The notes under the pieces: model-generated
What the model was told of the DNA's origin: nothing
What the model saw: only the letters and a program-made list of their open reading frames with translations
Database searches by the model: none
Translations under genes and position numbers: made by a program
Assembly (NCBI RefSeq): GCF_030817195.1
Contig: NZ_JAUSYZ010000001.1
Location: 4,712,001-4,776,000 of the forward strand
From: Arthrobacter globiformis
GTDB lineage: Bacteria; Actinomycetota; Actinomycetes; Actinomycetales; Micrococcaceae
Length of the DNA stretch: 64,000 nt
Direction of reading: 5' to 3'
In this document: positions 36,731-46,077 of the stretch, piece after piece
Layout of the letters: every line of letters begins with the position of its first letter
How positions within the stretch are numbered: the stretch's first letter is position 1

Positions 36731-36756
36731 TTGACACGCACTTCCGGGCGTACAAT
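36731..36756 (+). promoter_or_regulatory. Possible promoter of the secreted-protein gene
   Basis: TTGACA (36731-36736) is followed by TACAAT (36751-36756), but the spacer is only 14 bp. Another TTGACA lies 23 bp upstream at 36708. The region is AT-rich relative to its neighbours. The short spacer makes the call tentative. Confidence 0.3.
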
Positions 36757-36920
36757 TTGAAACACCGGATCCAAGGGCTTCCCTTGAAAATGAATCCGGC
36801 TCCAGGCCCGCCCGGCCAGTCCGGGTGGACGATCATAAAACGGACAGAAGTGGTTGATGGGTCTCCACGCGTCACGTGATCGGCCAGCGATGCCCGAACA
36901 CACCTCGCGGGAGCAAGACA

Positions 36921-37439
36921 ATGACCATCACCTCTCCAACACGACAGCGGCGCCCTTTGGCAGCCAGGCTCGCACTGGTTTCAGCAGCCTCATTCAGCCT
37001 CATTGGAGGCTCAGTGGCGGTGGCAGGACCGGCGTCAGCCGCAGGCTACGACTATAAACCCGACAAAAAAGTCGAGTGCAAGGTCGACGCCAAGAACGTG
37101 TACCACAAGGAATACGGCAAGTACTCGAAGAAGGCAGACGTCAAGTTCGAGTTCAAAGTATGGTGCGACAAGAAAACCGACGTGAAGTTCGACCACTGGA
37201 TCTTCCAAAAGAAGAACAACGGTAAGTGGGAACTGATCAAGCATCGGGACGGCAAGCTCAAGGATGTCAAGTACGAAGCAAAACACACCAATGCTGAGGT
37301 CAAGGACAAGGGCCGCAAGGGTGGCGAGGAAAAGGTATACCACGTCGTCAAGATCAAGTACGACGACAAGAACGGTAAGTACTCCCACACCGTAACCAAG
37401 AGTGACAGCGGTTGGGGAACGGTCCATTTCGGCCACTGA
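36921..37439 (+). CDS. Lys-rich secreted hypothetical protein
   Basis: A 172-residue protein. The leader has an RQRRPLAAR basic region, a hydrophobic core (LALVSAASFSLIGGSVAVAG) and an ASA/A cleavage site, so the mature protein begins at AGYDYKPD. The mature part is rich in Lys, Asp, Tyr and Trp with only about two Arg, and reads as a beta-rich domain (KKADVKFEFKVWCDKKTDVK; GEEKVYHVVKIKYDDKNG) with one or two Cys. Codon use and base composition are lower-GC than the neighbours, which hints at transfer. No family recognised. ATG 36921 follows CGGGAGCAAG. Confidence 0.75.
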   Translation: MTITSPTRQRRPLAARLALVSAASFSLIGGSVAVAGPASAAGYDYKPDKKVECKVDAKNVYHKEYGKYSKKADVKFEFKVWCDKKTDVKFDHWIFQKKNNGKWELIKHRDGKLKDVKYEAKHTNAEVKDKGRKGGEEKVYHVVKIKYDDKNGKYSHTVTKSDSGWGTVHFGH

Positions 37440-37485
37440 CATAGCCGTCCTTCTCAGTCTGACTTGTCAGACAACTACAAACAGA

Positions 37486-37521
37486 AGGCCGACGGCGGCA
37501 CGCGGGTGCCGCCGTCGGCCT
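37486..37521 (+). terminator. Rho-independent terminator
   Basis: A 16-bp perfect stem (37486-37501 and 37506-37521, 4-nt loop), extendable by a bulge to AAACAGA/CTGTTTT, ends in a TTTT run. It follows the secreted-protein gene and faces the convergent subtilase gene. Confidence 0.8.
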
Positions 37522-37567
37522 CTGTTTTGCTGGAGCTCAGGCGCTGTGGCTCGGAGATTTCTGGACC

Positions 37568-39913
37568 TCAGAGCGAACCGGTGGTGAAAGTCCAACTGGC
37601 TGACTTCAGCGGGTTGCCGGCCAGGTCGCGCACCGCAGCGGTCCCGCCGGTCACGCTGAGCGTGTAATTGGTCCGCGCGGCCAGCGTTGCCGAAGGGTTC
37701 AGGATCCACTGGTTCGTGGTGCCGTTGCGGGAAACCGTTGCCGCCACGTTGGCGCCGGTGGCGGCGTTCTTCAGCGCGACAGTGCCGGTGCCGGCTCCCT
37801 GGATGGCCTCACTGAAGGTCACCGCGACGTTGTTGGCGCGCCGCACCAGCGTAGCTCCCGGGCGCGGCGTCATGGCCGTAATAACCGGGGCCGGGCCGGT
37901 GGTGAACGTCCAGGTGGTGGTGGCCAGGGGGGTGCCTGCGGCGTCGCGGATGGCCGCGGGTCCGCCGGTCAGCGTCACCGTGTACGTCGCGTCATTGGCG
38001 AGGTTGGCCACCGGGTTCAGCGTGGCAGTCTGGGTGGTGTCGCTGTAGGTGACGGCCGCCGGGACAACGGTGCCGCCCGGGCCGCGCAGCACGAAGCTGC
38101 TGCCGCTGATGCCCTGCACCGCGCTGCTGAAGGTGGCCGTGACATTGCTTCCGGCGGCAACAGCGGTGCCGTTCGCGCCGGGCGTGCGTGCCGTAACCGT
38201 GGGGGCCGCGGCCGTGGTGAAGGACCAGCTGCCCGTCACGAAGGGGGTGCCTGCCGCATCTCGGATGGCCGAGGCTCCACCGGTCAGCGTCGCCGTGTAC
38301 TTCTGCAAGGCACCCAGCAGGCCCTCCGGGTTCAGCGTTGCGGTGTGCGTGGCGGCGTCGTAGCTGACGGCAGCAAGCACTGTTGTTCCCGCGGCATTCC
38401 GCAGGACGAAGGTGGAACCGCTCACACCTTGAACGGCAGTGCCGAAGGTGGCGGTGACGTTGGCTGCTACGGCGGCGCCGGAGGAGTTGGCTGCCGGGTT
38501 GAGTGCCGTCACGGCCGGTGCGGTGAGGACCGCGGCGGCCGGGTCGGTGAAAAGCAGGCGGTTAGGTGTCCCCGCGCTGGCTGCGGAGACGGCACCCGAG
38601 GTGGCCGCGGACAGCAGCTTCGCCGCCACGTCCGCCGGCAGCAGTCCCGGCGACCGTGACAGCATCACGGCTGCGGCGCCTGCCACGTGCGGAGAGGCCA
38701 TCGAGGTGCCGCTCATCAGGGCCGTCGCCGTGGTCGAGCTGGGGGAGGCAGACTTGATGCCCACGCCTGGTGCGTAAAGGTCAACGCAGCTGCCGTAGTT
38801 GGAGAACGCCGCCTGCTTGTCCGCCGAGTCGCTCGCAGCGACGGTCAGCGCGCCGGCAACGCGCGCCGGGGAGCTGTTGCAGGCATCAGCGGTGGAGTTG
38901 CCGGCGGCGACAACTGCTGTGACGCCGTCGTTGATGATGCCCTGCACCGCGGCGTCCACCATGGCGCTGGCGCTGCTGCCGAGGCTCAAATTGGCAACGG
39001 CCGGGGTTCCGGCCTGGTGGTTGGACGCGACCCACTCCAGGCCCGCGATGACGTCCGAGTTGAAGCCCGAACCGTTGCAGTCCAGCACGCGGACGGGGAC
39101 CACGGTGGCCGCCTTGGCCACGCCGTAGGTCTTCCCCGCGATGGTGCCGGCAACGTGGGTGCCGTGGCCGTTGCAGTCCCCGGTGCCCAGCCCGTCGGAA
39201 ACCGCCGTCCATCCCTGCACGACGCGGCCGCCAAACTCCGCGTGCGCAGACAGCACGCCGGAGTCAATTACATAGGCGCTCACGCCGGCCCCCGACGCCG
39301 CCGAGGTGTAGGTCCCGGAGAGCGGCAGGGCGCGCTGGTCAATGCGGTCCAGACCCCATGGTGCGGACTGCTCGGTATCGGCGGCCGTCACCGGGGCATC
39401 GGGTTCGACGGCGGCAACGCCCGCCGAGCGCTTCAGGTCCGCGACCTGTCCCGCCGTGGCCGTTACCACTGCGCCACGGATGGCCTTGGCGAAAGTGCGT
39501 CCGACGGCGATGTTCCTCGAGCGCAGGTTCCGTACGGCCGAGGATACGTCGGTCCCGGCGGAGTAGCGCACAATGTAGCGGGCGGCAGCTGCCGGCACTG
39601 CCGTCGGGGTTTCCGTGGCGGCAATACCCGCGGGGGGCACGCCGGTGGCGGCAGTGCCTGGCGTGACTCCTGCGAAGGCTGCGGCAAAGCCGGTCAGGAG
39701 CAATGAGGCCAAAGCAGGACGGAGAACAGACGAAGCGCGGATTTTGGGGTTCCTTCGAAAGCTGAGGGCCAGCGGGGAGAGCCAATGGAAGGCTGTATCC
39801 AGTGTATTTTCCGCGCGCCTGTGCCGGGCCGCAGCTGCACGGAAGCTTCGCCGAAGCTTCGGCTCCTGCGGAAAAACCGGCGTGATCCTGCGCTTTCTTC
39901 CGGGGCTGCCCAA
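37568..39913 (-). CDS. Secreted S8 subtilisin-like protease with Ig-like repeats
   Basis: A 781-residue serine protease. After a hydrophobic export segment and an I9-type propeptide ([18 protein letters not shown]) comes the S8 domain: Asp in [16 protein letters not shown], His in [11 protein letters not shown], Asn in [10 protein letters not shown] and Ser in [13 protein letters not shown]. Three Big_5/Ig-like repeats follow, each ending in SWSFTT or TWTFTT. The start is uncertain: TTG 39913 has AGGGAGG upstream but gives about 60 residues before the hydrophobic core. An ATC at codon 58 preceded by AAGGAA would give an ideal signal peptide, so another ATN-start case is possible. It is on the same strand as the MCO remnant, which ends 22 nt upstream. 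Confidence 0.88.
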   Translation of the reverse strand: MGSPGRKRRITPVFPQEPKLRRSFRAAAARHRRAENTLDTAFHWLSPLALSFRRNPKIRASSVLRPALASLLLTGFAAAFAGVTPGTAATGVPPAGIAATETPTAVPAAAARYIVRYSAGTDVSSAVRNLRSRNIAVGRTFAKAIRGAVVTATAGQVADLKRSAGVAAVEPDAPVTAADTEQSAPWGLDRIDQRALPLSGTYTSAASGAGVSAYVIDSGVLSAHAEFGGRVVQGWTAVSDGLGTGDCNGHGTHVAGTIAGKTYGVAKAATVVPVRVLDCNGSGFNSDVIAGLEWVASNHQAGTPAVANLSLGSSASAMVDAAVQGIINDGVTAVVAAGNSTADACNSSPARVAGALTVAASDSADKQAAFSNYGSCVDLYAPGVGIKSASPSSTTATALMSGTSMASPHVAGAAAVMLSRSPGLLPADVAAKLLSAATSGAVSAASAGTPNRLLFTDPAAAVLTAPAVTALNPAANSSGAAVAANVTATFGTAVQGVSGSTFVLRNAAGTTVLAAVSYDAATHTATLNPEGLLGALQKYTATLTGGASAIRDAAGTPFVTGSWSFTTAAAPTVTARTPGANGTAVAAGSNVTATFSSAVQGISGSSFVLRGPGGTVVPAAVTYSDTTQTATLNPVANLANDATYTVTLTGGPAAIRDAAGTPLATTTWTFTTGPAPVITAMTPRPGATLVRRANNVAVTFSEAIQGAGTGTVALKNAATGANVAATVSRNGTTNQWILNPSATLAARTNYTLSVTGGTAAVRDLAGNPLKSASWTFTTGSL

Positions 39914-39934
39914 CGCCCGCCTCCCTACGCGTCC

Positions 39935-40655
39935 TCAGGTGCCGGCCGGGAACGCCGGACGGTACACGGGCGGGAACGAGCCCAGCGGCGTCGGGTCCGT
40001 CTTGGGCGGGTCGGAGAGGATCGGGTCGTTGTTCCGCAGGTCGCCCACGGAAAACTGCACCATCATGTCGTGGACTCATGCACCAGGTTGTGGCAGTGCA
40101 TCATGTACCGGCCACCGGGGGAATCCGGGCCGGTGTCGAACTGCATGAGCAGCGTGATGGACTCGTTCTCGCTGGCGTAGAACACATCCTTCGGCCCGGT
40201 CTCCCACGCGAACGGCTTGCCCCCGTTGGAGTTGCGGGCAATGATCTTGGCGTCGACGAGGTGGATGTGCACCGGATGGAACCAGCCGCCAGACTCGTTG
40301 ACGATGGTCCACGGTTCCACGGAGTTCCGCCGCGGGATGGCGAAGCACCTGGTGAATCCCGACTTTTCCACGTCTTCCCAGGTCTCCTCGTTGATGGTCC
40401 ATTCCCCTCCCTGGCGCTTCACCCGGAGCACGCGCTTCGCGACCGCCATCTCAGGCGTGAGGCTCATGGTGGCGAGGCTGCCGCGCGCGCTTCCCGGCGT
40501 GCCGCCGTCGTCCAGGGTCACCGGAATGGAACTGATGGTTCCGGCCGAGGAGCCGGAGTCGGCCACCACCTGAAACCGCATGATCTTGTCGGTGTTGGGG
40601 AAGTCCAGGTTGTTCTTGTTGCTGAGGTTCCGCAGGTCCACCGTCTGCCCTCCAA
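39935..40655 (-). pseudogene. Truncated, frameshifted multicopper oxidase
   Basis: The C-terminal part of a CotA/bilirubin-oxidase-like multicopper oxidase: GGQTVDLRNLSNKNNLDFPN, WFHPVHIHLVDAKI (copper ligands HPVHIH), and GGRYMMHCHNLVHE (HCHNLVH, T1/T3 copper site). The frame then stops near 40063; the proper end (DMMVQFSVGDLRNNDPILSD to FPAGT-stop at 39935) is in another frame, one base out near 40071-40076. Upstream of about 40655 the sequence is no longer MCO, so the N-terminal two thirds are missing, at a point 12 bp from an inverted-repeat element. Confidence 0.85.
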
Positions 40656-40666
40656 TCCCCAGGGAC

Positions 40667-40735
40667 GCGGAACCCCGAACTTTTCGGGCCGGTGGCCGAA
40701 CAGCCGCCGTGCCCTGACCAAGTTCGGCGTTCCGC
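40667..40735. mobile_element. Small inverted-repeat element (MITE/REP-like) at MCO breakpoint
   Basis: A 69-bp element bounded by 16-bp inverted repeats with one mismatch: GCGGAACCCCGAACTT at 40667-40682 and AAGTTCGGCGTTCCGC at 40720-40735. Inside is a second hairpin (TTCGGGCC-GGT-GGCCGAA). It has no coding capacity. Its location next to the truncated end of the MCO remnant suggests that it or a larger element mediated the deletion. No target-site duplication was identified. Confidence 0.5.
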
Positions 40736-40889
40736 TCCCCCGCCGCGTCGGGGGTGAAACACCCCCATTGTTGAGCACACTGCTTTTGGAAACCTTGGAG
40801 AAGTTGGCCGCCCGCGGCTCTCCCCACCCAAACAGGGTGTGCGGGAGGCACAGGTGCTGACGAGGGGCGGCGGTTCTCGGCGGCCGGTT

Positions 40890-41906
40890 TTAGATCCAGT
40901 TGTTGTGCTTGAACGTGGCGTAGAGGACCAGCCCCATGCCGATCATCAGCCCCAGCGCCATGGGGTAGCCGAAGATCCAGTCGAGCTCAGGCATCGTATG
41001 GAAGTTCATCCCGTAGATGGTGCCGATGAGCGTCGGCGCGAAGAGGATGGCCGCCCAGGAAGAGATTCTCTTGACCTGCTCGCTCTGCGCGAAGCTGGAC
41101 TCGGTGAGGCGCCGCATCTCGTCGTTCTGGCGCTGGGCAACGAGGGCTGCGTTGACCGCGAGGGCGTTCTGCAGCAGCGCCCGGAAGGACGCGATCCGGT
41201 CGTTGAGCCGCAGGACGTGGTCCAGCACATCGCGGAGGTGGTCCTGCAGCTCGGGGCCGGGGTGGTGATCCGGCGTTCCGGCGATCAATGCCTGCAGGAT
41301 TCCGGCCAGCGGCCCGGTGGCGCGCTGGACGATGATGACCTGGCGGGACAGCTCGTAGATGCGGCGGGAAACCTCCGGATCCGCGCCGAACAGTTCATCC
41401 TCGATTTCGTCGATATCGTTTTCCAGGCCGGCGGCAACCGGCTCGTACTCGTCGACCACCTGGTCCAGGATGGCGTACAGCACGGCGTCGGGGCCGAGGG
41501 CCAGGAACTCCGGCTGGGATTCCATGCGGCGGCGCACCCGCGCGAGGTCCGGTGATTCCGCGCGGCGGACGGTGACCACGAAATCCGGCCCGGCGAAGAC
41601 GTGGATTTCGCCGAACTCCACCTTTTCGACGTCGTCGAGGTACCGTGCCGGGCGCAGGACCAGGAAGAGCGTTTCACCGTAATGCTCAAGCTTGGCGCGC
41701 TGGTGTCCGGTGAGCGCGTCCTCGACCGCCAGGGCGCTGAGGTCGAATTCGTCAGCCACTGACCGCAGCTCGTGGGGGTCCGGCCGGTACAGTCCGATCC
41801 AGGCCATGCCCTCGCGCTGCCGCAGCAGGAAGTAAGTCTCCTCCAGCCCCTCCGGATCAGCCGTCCTGCGTCCGGCCACGTACACGGCGTTATCGATAAT
41901 GGCCAT
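40890..41906 (-). CDS. corA: CorA-family Mg2+/Co2+ transporter
   Basis: A 338-residue channel with a long cytosolic alpha/beta N-terminal domain and two C-terminal membrane helices. The selectivity motif GMN is in TIYGMNFHTMPELDW and the last helix runs YPMALGLMIGMGLVLYATF. The N-terminal region (HELRSVADEFDLSALAVED) and ERIHVF-like acidic patches fit the family. ATG 41906 has GAGGAG upstream. Confidence 0.92.
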   Translation of the reverse strand: MAIIDNAVYVAGRRTADPEGLEETYFLLRQREGMAWIGLYRPDPHELRSVADEFDLSALAVEDALTGHQRAKLEHYGETLFLVLRPARYLDDVEKVEFGEIHVFAGPDFVVTVRRAESPDLARVRRRMESQPEFLALGPDAVLYAILDQVVDEYEPVAAGLENDIDEIEDELFGADPEVSRRIYELSRQVIIVQRATGPLAGILQALIAGTPDHHPGPELQDHLRDVLDHVLRLNDRIASFRALLQNALAVNAALVAQRQNDEMRRLTESSFAQSEQVKRISSWAAILFAPTLIGTIYGMNFHTMPELDWIFGYPMALGLMIGMGLVLYATFKHNNWI

Positions 41907-42079
41907 GGCGGCGACTCCTCAGCTGGACCGGCATCCCATGGCAGTGACGTTATCCCTTCCGGAACGCCGTGCCAATAAGACGCCGTGCCACAAGGGCGCG
42001 CACGGCAATGGCGCGCCGGCCCAGCAGCCGGGGGCTGCGATGCGGCGGCTCAGATCCCGGCGGTTCGGATTCGGGCGGC

Positions 42080-42478
42080 TCAGATTCTGGCGTGGAGTCC
42101 GCGGCTGACCGGCCGCCCGAACGATGCCGCGCCGAGAAATTCAACGGCAACGAACGGCTCGGAACCCACCACCCATTCGTCGTGCCCCGGAGGGATCGCG
42201 TAGGTGTCATTGGCGCGGATGAAGGAGCGGGTGCCCTCGGGTGCCTCCACCTCCATGACGCCGGACAGGCAGAACCCGAGGTGGTTGTGCTGGCAGAAGG
42301 GTGTTTGCTCTGTGGGTTTGGTGCATTCGGACCAGCGCCAGCCGGGGGCGAGGATCAGCCGGGCAACGGAGAAATCGTTGACGCTGACCAGATCCACCTC
42401 GGCCTTGTCCGGGCACCTCTTCTTATCCGGTTCATCGAAGGACTTGACGGCAAGGGCTGTAATGAAATTAGCGGTCAT
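42080..42478 (-). CDS. Cupin-domain protein, 132 aa
   Basis: A single-cupin protein: FCQHNHLGFCLSGVMEVEA carries the first cupin motif (two His, one Glu), and YAIPPGHDEWVVGSEPFVAV the second. The N-terminal KSFDEPDKKRCPDKAEVDLV is typical of small sugar- or metal-binding cupins. ATG 42478. A 42479-42725 gap upstream contains no gene. Function unknown. Confidence 0.8.
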   Translation of the reverse strand: MTANFITALAVKSFDEPDKKRCPDKAEVDLVSVNDFSVARLILAPGWRWSECTKPTEQTPFCQHNHLGFCLSGVMEVEAPEGTRSFIRANDTYAIPPGHDEWVVGSEPFVAVEFLGAASFGRPVSRGLHARI

Positions 42479-42725
42479 GGACGGTACCTGCAGATTTGGT
42501 TGAGACCTGAAATCAAAAAAGGTGGCTTCGGGAGAAGCCCCACGCTGGCGAGGTGCATGCTGCCACGGAGGCGTAACCGTTCAACAGCCGCAAATTGTTA
42601 GTGTGGCTGCCCCCTCGCCGCACACGCACGCAACAGATCAATGTTGACGTAGTCCCACCGTAGACCTCCGCCAGCCGAAGTCAATGGGAATCCGCGCGCT
42701 CACCGGAAGCGTCAGGCGTGCTGGC

Positions 42726-43035
42726 CTACTCGTAGTCAGCCAGGACCAGCGGCCGGTTTGTGTACTCGAGCACCACGTCGCCGAAAGGAGCCGAAAGAGT
42801 GACTTCGTCCCCCACCTGCACATTGTCGTGCAGGAAATTGGACATTTCGCCGTCCGGCGCATCCTGCGCCCGCACCCGCCTGACGGCGAAGTGCCTGTGC
42901 CGTCCCTCGTCCGCCCGGGTCAGGCTGTACTGGCGGGGCTGGTGGACGCCGTCGGGCATTCTCATCTTGATCGTCACATACTGTCCCGGCAGCGAGGGCT
43001 TGACCTCACGCTCGTCGGTGCTAGCACCGAGTCGG
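42726..43035 (-). pseudogene. Flavohaemoglobin (Hmp) FAD-domain fragment
   Basis: About 100 codons encode the FAD-binding part of a flavohaemoglobin or related ferredoxin reductase: SLPGQYVTIKMRMPDGVHQP, RQYSLTRADEG, FAVRRVRAQDAPDGEMSNFL, HDNVQVGDEVTLSAPFGDVV and VLADYE-stop. The globin half before it and the NAD domain after it are both absent. It starts just after the GATase stop with no start codon or ribosome-binding site. This is a remnant of a deleted gene. Confidence 0.8.
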
Positions 43036-43057
43036 CACCGGTGACAGGGAGCTGTGC

Positions 43058-43789
43058 TTACCGGCCGTAGATCTTCACGAAGTTCCGCAGGATCTTCATC
43101 GGTTCGGTGGCCGTATACGTTCTGGCTGCCGCCATCAGCTCCTCGGCGGACTCCGGCGGAAAATATCCGGCGTGGCGGTAGATGTCGATCCTGGTCACCA
43201 GGCCCTCGGCATCGAGCTCGGGGTGGAACTGCGTGGCGTACAGGTTCTGCTTGATCCGGAACATGTGCACCGGGCAGGCGGCGGAGCTGGCGAGCAGCAC
43301 CGCGTGCGGGGGCAGCACCGTGCACCCTTCCTTGTGGCCGGTAAAGGCGGTGAACTGCCCCGGAAGGCCGGCCAGCAGCGGATCCTTCAGGCCCTCCGGG
43401 CTCAGGCTGATGGTTACCCCGCCCAGCTGCTCACCGTACGTCCGGTCGATCACGGCGCCCTGGTGCAGGCCAAGGGTGCCGACTCCGTAGCAGGCGCCCA
43501 GGAACGGGAAGTCCTCCGCCACGATCAGGTCCAGCAGCCCCGACAATTCGCGCTCCACGCGGTGTTGGGCTTCGCTCTTCTTTTCGGGAGGGTCGCTCGA
43601 GGTGAACGGGCTGCCGCCCACGATGATGCCGGAATAGTCATCGAGGTCCAGCTCCGGCAGCGGCGCGCGCTCCATCCGGATCCGCTTCAGCTGGTCCGGC
43701 TCCAGTCCGCCAAAGCGCAGGTACGCCTCGTATTCGTCCTCCGCGGCGACGTCCTCGGCCCGCGAGGCGAGCAGCAGAAACGGCTTCAC
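43058..43789 (-). CDS. Class I glutamine amidotransferase family protein
   Basis: A 243-residue GATase-like protein. The nucleophile Cys lies in FLGACYGVGTLGLHQG and the His-Glu pair in YATQFHPELD; the N terminus has YSGIIVGGSPFTSSDPPEK. These are stand-alone gamma-glutamyl hydrolase or GMP-synthase-like amidotransferases (COG0518). GTG 43789 lies 3 nt after the GntR stop, so it is co-transcribed with the regulator. The substrate is unknown; it may amidate or hydrolyse a compound of the neighbouring pathway. Confidence 0.82.
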   Translation of the reverse strand: MKPFLLLASRAEDVAAEDEYEAYLRFGGLEPDQLKRIRMERAPLPELDLDDYSGIIVGGSPFTSSDPPEKKSEAQHRVERELSGLLDLIVAEDFPFLGACYGVGTLGLHQGAVIDRTYGEQLGGVTISLSPEGLKDPLLAGLPGQFTAFTGHKEGCTVLPPHAVLLASSAACPVHMFRIKQNLYATQFHPELDAEGLVTRIDIYRHAGYFPPESAEELMAAARTYTATEPMKILRNFVKIYGR

Positions 43790-43792
43790 GGC

Positions 43793-44494
43793 TTACTTCA
43801 ACAGGGCGACGTCGGATACGAGGGTGATGTGGTCCAGCATCGCCGCCGCGGCGGCCTCCGAATCCTGGGCCCGGATGGCGTCCGCGATCTTGCGGTGGGA
43901 CGCCAGTGATTGCTCCGGCCGGCCGGGCTGCCCCAGCGACTCGAGCCGCGTTTCGAGGATCATCTCGGCAATGAAGGTCATGAGCTGAGCCAGCACGCCG
44001 GAGTGCGCCGCGGCGGTGATGGCCTGGTGGAACAGTTCGTCGCCGTGGGCCCCTTTCGCACCCGAGGCCACCTCCTCCGCCATGGCGTCAAGCGCCTTGT
44101 CGATGGCCTGCATGTCCTCGTCCGTGCGCCGCGCGGCAGCAAGCTCGGCGAGCTTGACCTCGAGCGTGCTGCGGGCTTCCACAATTTCAGGAAGACGGCT
44201 CCGGTGCTCGCGAAGTCCCTTGAGCACCGAGGGAACGTTGGGCCGGTAGACCAGGACCGCGCCGGTACCGTGCTGGACGTCGATGACGCCGAGGACCTCC
44301 AGGGCCACCAGCGCCTGGGCAAGCGTCGCCCGCGAGACGCCCAGCCGTTCAGCCAGGTCCCGTTCAGCGGGGAGGGTGTCGCCGGGCCCCAGCTGCGCGG
44401 ACTCGATAAAGTCCATCAGCTGCTCTACGAGCTGCTCGTAGAGGCGCGGGCGCGCGACGCGGGAAATCTGTTGCGTTGCGGTCTTCCTGGGCAT
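43793..44494 (-). CDS. FadR/GntR-family regulator (FCD type)
   Basis: A 233-residue GntR regulator: wHTH QLVEQLMDFIESAQLGPGDT, LPAERDLAERLGVSRATLAQ and a C-terminal FCD helical domain (EARSTLEVKLAELAAARRTD; HDELFHQAI-like HGDELFHQAITAAAHSG). ATG 44494 is preferred (GGAAGG 5 nt upstream) over ATG 44500. It faces the MatC-CaiB-carboxyltransferase operon across a gap with a 13-bp palindrome, as MatR faces matABC in Rhizobium. I infer that it represses this operon. Confidence 0.88.
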   Translation of the reverse strand: MPRKTATQQISRVARPRLYEQLVEQLMDFIESAQLGPGDTLPAERDLAERLGVSRATLAQALVALEVLGVIDVQHGTGAVLVYRPNVPSVLKGLREHRSRLPEIVEARSTLEVKLAELAAARRTDEDMQAIDKALDAMAEEVASGAKGAHGDELFHQAITAAAHSGVLAQLMTFIAEMILETRLESLGQPGRPEQSLASHRKIADAIRAQDSEAAAAAMLDHITLVSDVALLK

Positions 44495-44537
44495 TCGCAT
44501 CCTTCCGGCGTTCTTGCATCAGCTTAGCGGAGGAGTA

Positions 44538-44562
44538 TTGACAAAGTCACCTAGTGTCTAGG
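44538..44562 (+). promoter_or_regulatory. Operator/promoter candidate of the dicarboxylate operon
   Basis: TTGACA (44538-44543) is followed by CCTAG-TGT-CTAGG (44550-44562), a perfect 13-bp palindrome, and a further AGGCTAGG half site. It lies in the 130-bp gap between the divergent GntR and MatC-type genes and would sit on the promoter, a typical repressor site. Confidence 0.55.
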
Positions 44563-44624
44563 AGGCTAGGCCAGTGATCCTTGTAAGCCACATCACATCA
44601 ACTCTCACCCCCGGAGGAACAACG

Positions 44625-46025
44625 ATGTCCGCTCCCGTACTCTCCATCATCATCCTGGCGGTGATGTTCCTGCTGGCCACGGTGCTGCCCCTCAACATGG
44701 GCGCCCTGGCATTCGTAGGGGCGTTCCTGCTGGGCTCAGTGGTCCTCGGGATGTCCACCAGCGACATTCTTGCCAACTTTCCCGGCGGCCTGTTCCTGAC
44801 GATCGTCGGTGTCACCTACCTCTTCGCGATCGCCCAGAACAACGGAACAATCGACCTGCTGGTGCGCGGCGCGGTCCGGATGGTGGGCAGCAAGGTGGCG
44901 CTCATCCCCTGGGTCATGTTCGCCATCACGGCGGTCATCACCGCCGTCGGAGCCCTGTCCCCTGCCGCCGTCGCGATCATCGCGCCGATCGCGCTGAGCT
45001 TCGCCGCGAAGCACAAGATCAACCCCCTCATGATGGGCATGATGGTGATCCACGGGGCACAGGCCGGCGGCTTCTCCCCGATCGCCGTCTACGGCGTCAC
45101 GGTCAACGGCATCATCGCCAAGACGGACCTCGAAGCCAGCCCCATGGCGATCTTCCTCGCCAGCTTTGTCTTCAACCTCGCCATCGCCGTAGTGCTTTTC
45201 ATCGTTCTTGGCGGCAGCAAACTGCTCTTCACCAAGACCGGCCGGCTCGTGGAGCAGGCCGCTGAATCCAGGATGGCCGTCAGTGTCGGCGCCCGCGCCG
45301 CTGGTGTCACCCTCCAGGGTTCCGGTTCCAACATCTCCCCCTCCGGCGTTGCCGGCAAAGGAACCTCCAACTCCTCTTCAGCCTCCCCGTCAGCAGCTGA
45401 CGCGGCCGACGCCGCCGGCGCCCGTGCCACCGTTCCGCAGCTGGTCACCATTGCCGGCCTGATCGCGCTCGCCGTCATCTCTCTCGGCTTCAAGGTGGAC
45501 GTCGGGTTCGTCTCCATCACCATCGCCATGGTCCTGGCCCTCGTCTCGCCCGCCGCCCAGAAGGGCGCCGTCAACAAGATCAGCTGGTCCACTGTCCTGC
45601 TCATCTGCGGCATGCTCACCTTCGTAGGTGTCCTCGAGGAAGCCGGCACCATCAAGTTCGTGTCCGACGGCGTCGCCCACCTCGGGATGCCGCTGCTGGC
45701 AGCCCTGCTGATCTGCTACATCGGTGCCGTGGTCTCGGCCTTCGCCTCCTCCACCGCCATCCTGGCCGCCCTCATCCCGCTGGCCGTCCCGTTCCTGTCC
45801 ACCGGCGAAATCGGTGCCGTCGGCGTGATCGCCGCCCTGGCCGTCGCCGCCACGATCGTTGACGTCTCGCCGTTCTCCACCAACGGTGCACTGGTTCTGG
45901 CCAACGCCCCCGAGGACGTGGACAAGGACAAGTTCTACAAGCAGATCCTGGCCTACAGCGGCATCGTCGTCATCGCCGGCCCTGCCATCGCCTGGCTGGT
46001 CATGGTGCTCCCCGGCTGGATGTAG
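44625..46025 (+). CDS. SLC13/MatC-type dicarboxylate carrier
   Basis: A 466-residue membrane carrier with about 11 hydrophobic segments. The first 150 residues match the MatC N-terminal domain (LATVLPLNMGALAFVGAFLL, FAIAQNNGTIDLLVRGAVRM, ALSPAAVAIIAPIALSFAA), the type known for malonate uptake. A Ser/Ala-rich cytosolic loop near residues 215-285 splits the two halves. GGAGGAAC lies before ATG 44625. It starts an operon with a CoA-transferase and a carboxyltransferase. Substrate is a dicarboxylate, malonate or a relative by inference. Confidence 0.82.
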   Translation: MSAPVLSIIILAVMFLLATVLPLNMGALAFVGAFLLGSVVLGMSTSDILANFPGGLFLTIVGVTYLFAIAQNNGTIDLLVRGAVRMVGSKVALIPWVMFAITAVITAVGALSPAAVAIIAPIALSFAAKHKINPLMMGMMVIHGAQAGGFSPIAVYGVTVNGIIAKTDLEASPMAIFLASFVFNLAIAVVLFIVLGGSKLLFTKTGRLVEQAAESRMAVSVGARAAGVTLQGSGSNISPSGVAGKGTSNSSSASPSAADAADAAGARATVPQLVTIAGLIALAVISLGFKVDVGFVSITIAMVLALVSPAAQKGAVNKISWSTVLLICGMLTFVGVLEEAGTIKFVSDGVAHLGMPLLAALLICYIGAVVSAFASSTAILAALIPLAVPFLSTGEIGAVGVIAALAVAATIVDVSPFSTNGALVLANAPEDVDKDKFYKQILAYSGIVVIAGPAIAWLVMVLPGWM

Positions 46026-46077
46026 CCGGCCGGACCAGCACCAGCAGCCCCTCCAAGCAAGAGAAGGAACACCCAGC

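Noticed and set aside
42100..42200. Pro/Gly/Ser repeat frame near the CorA-cupin gap
   Set aside because: The repeat units (GGCGGTTCGGATTC-like) near 42050-42090 are short and imperfect and the frame lacks start signals; probably low-complexity intergenic DNA.
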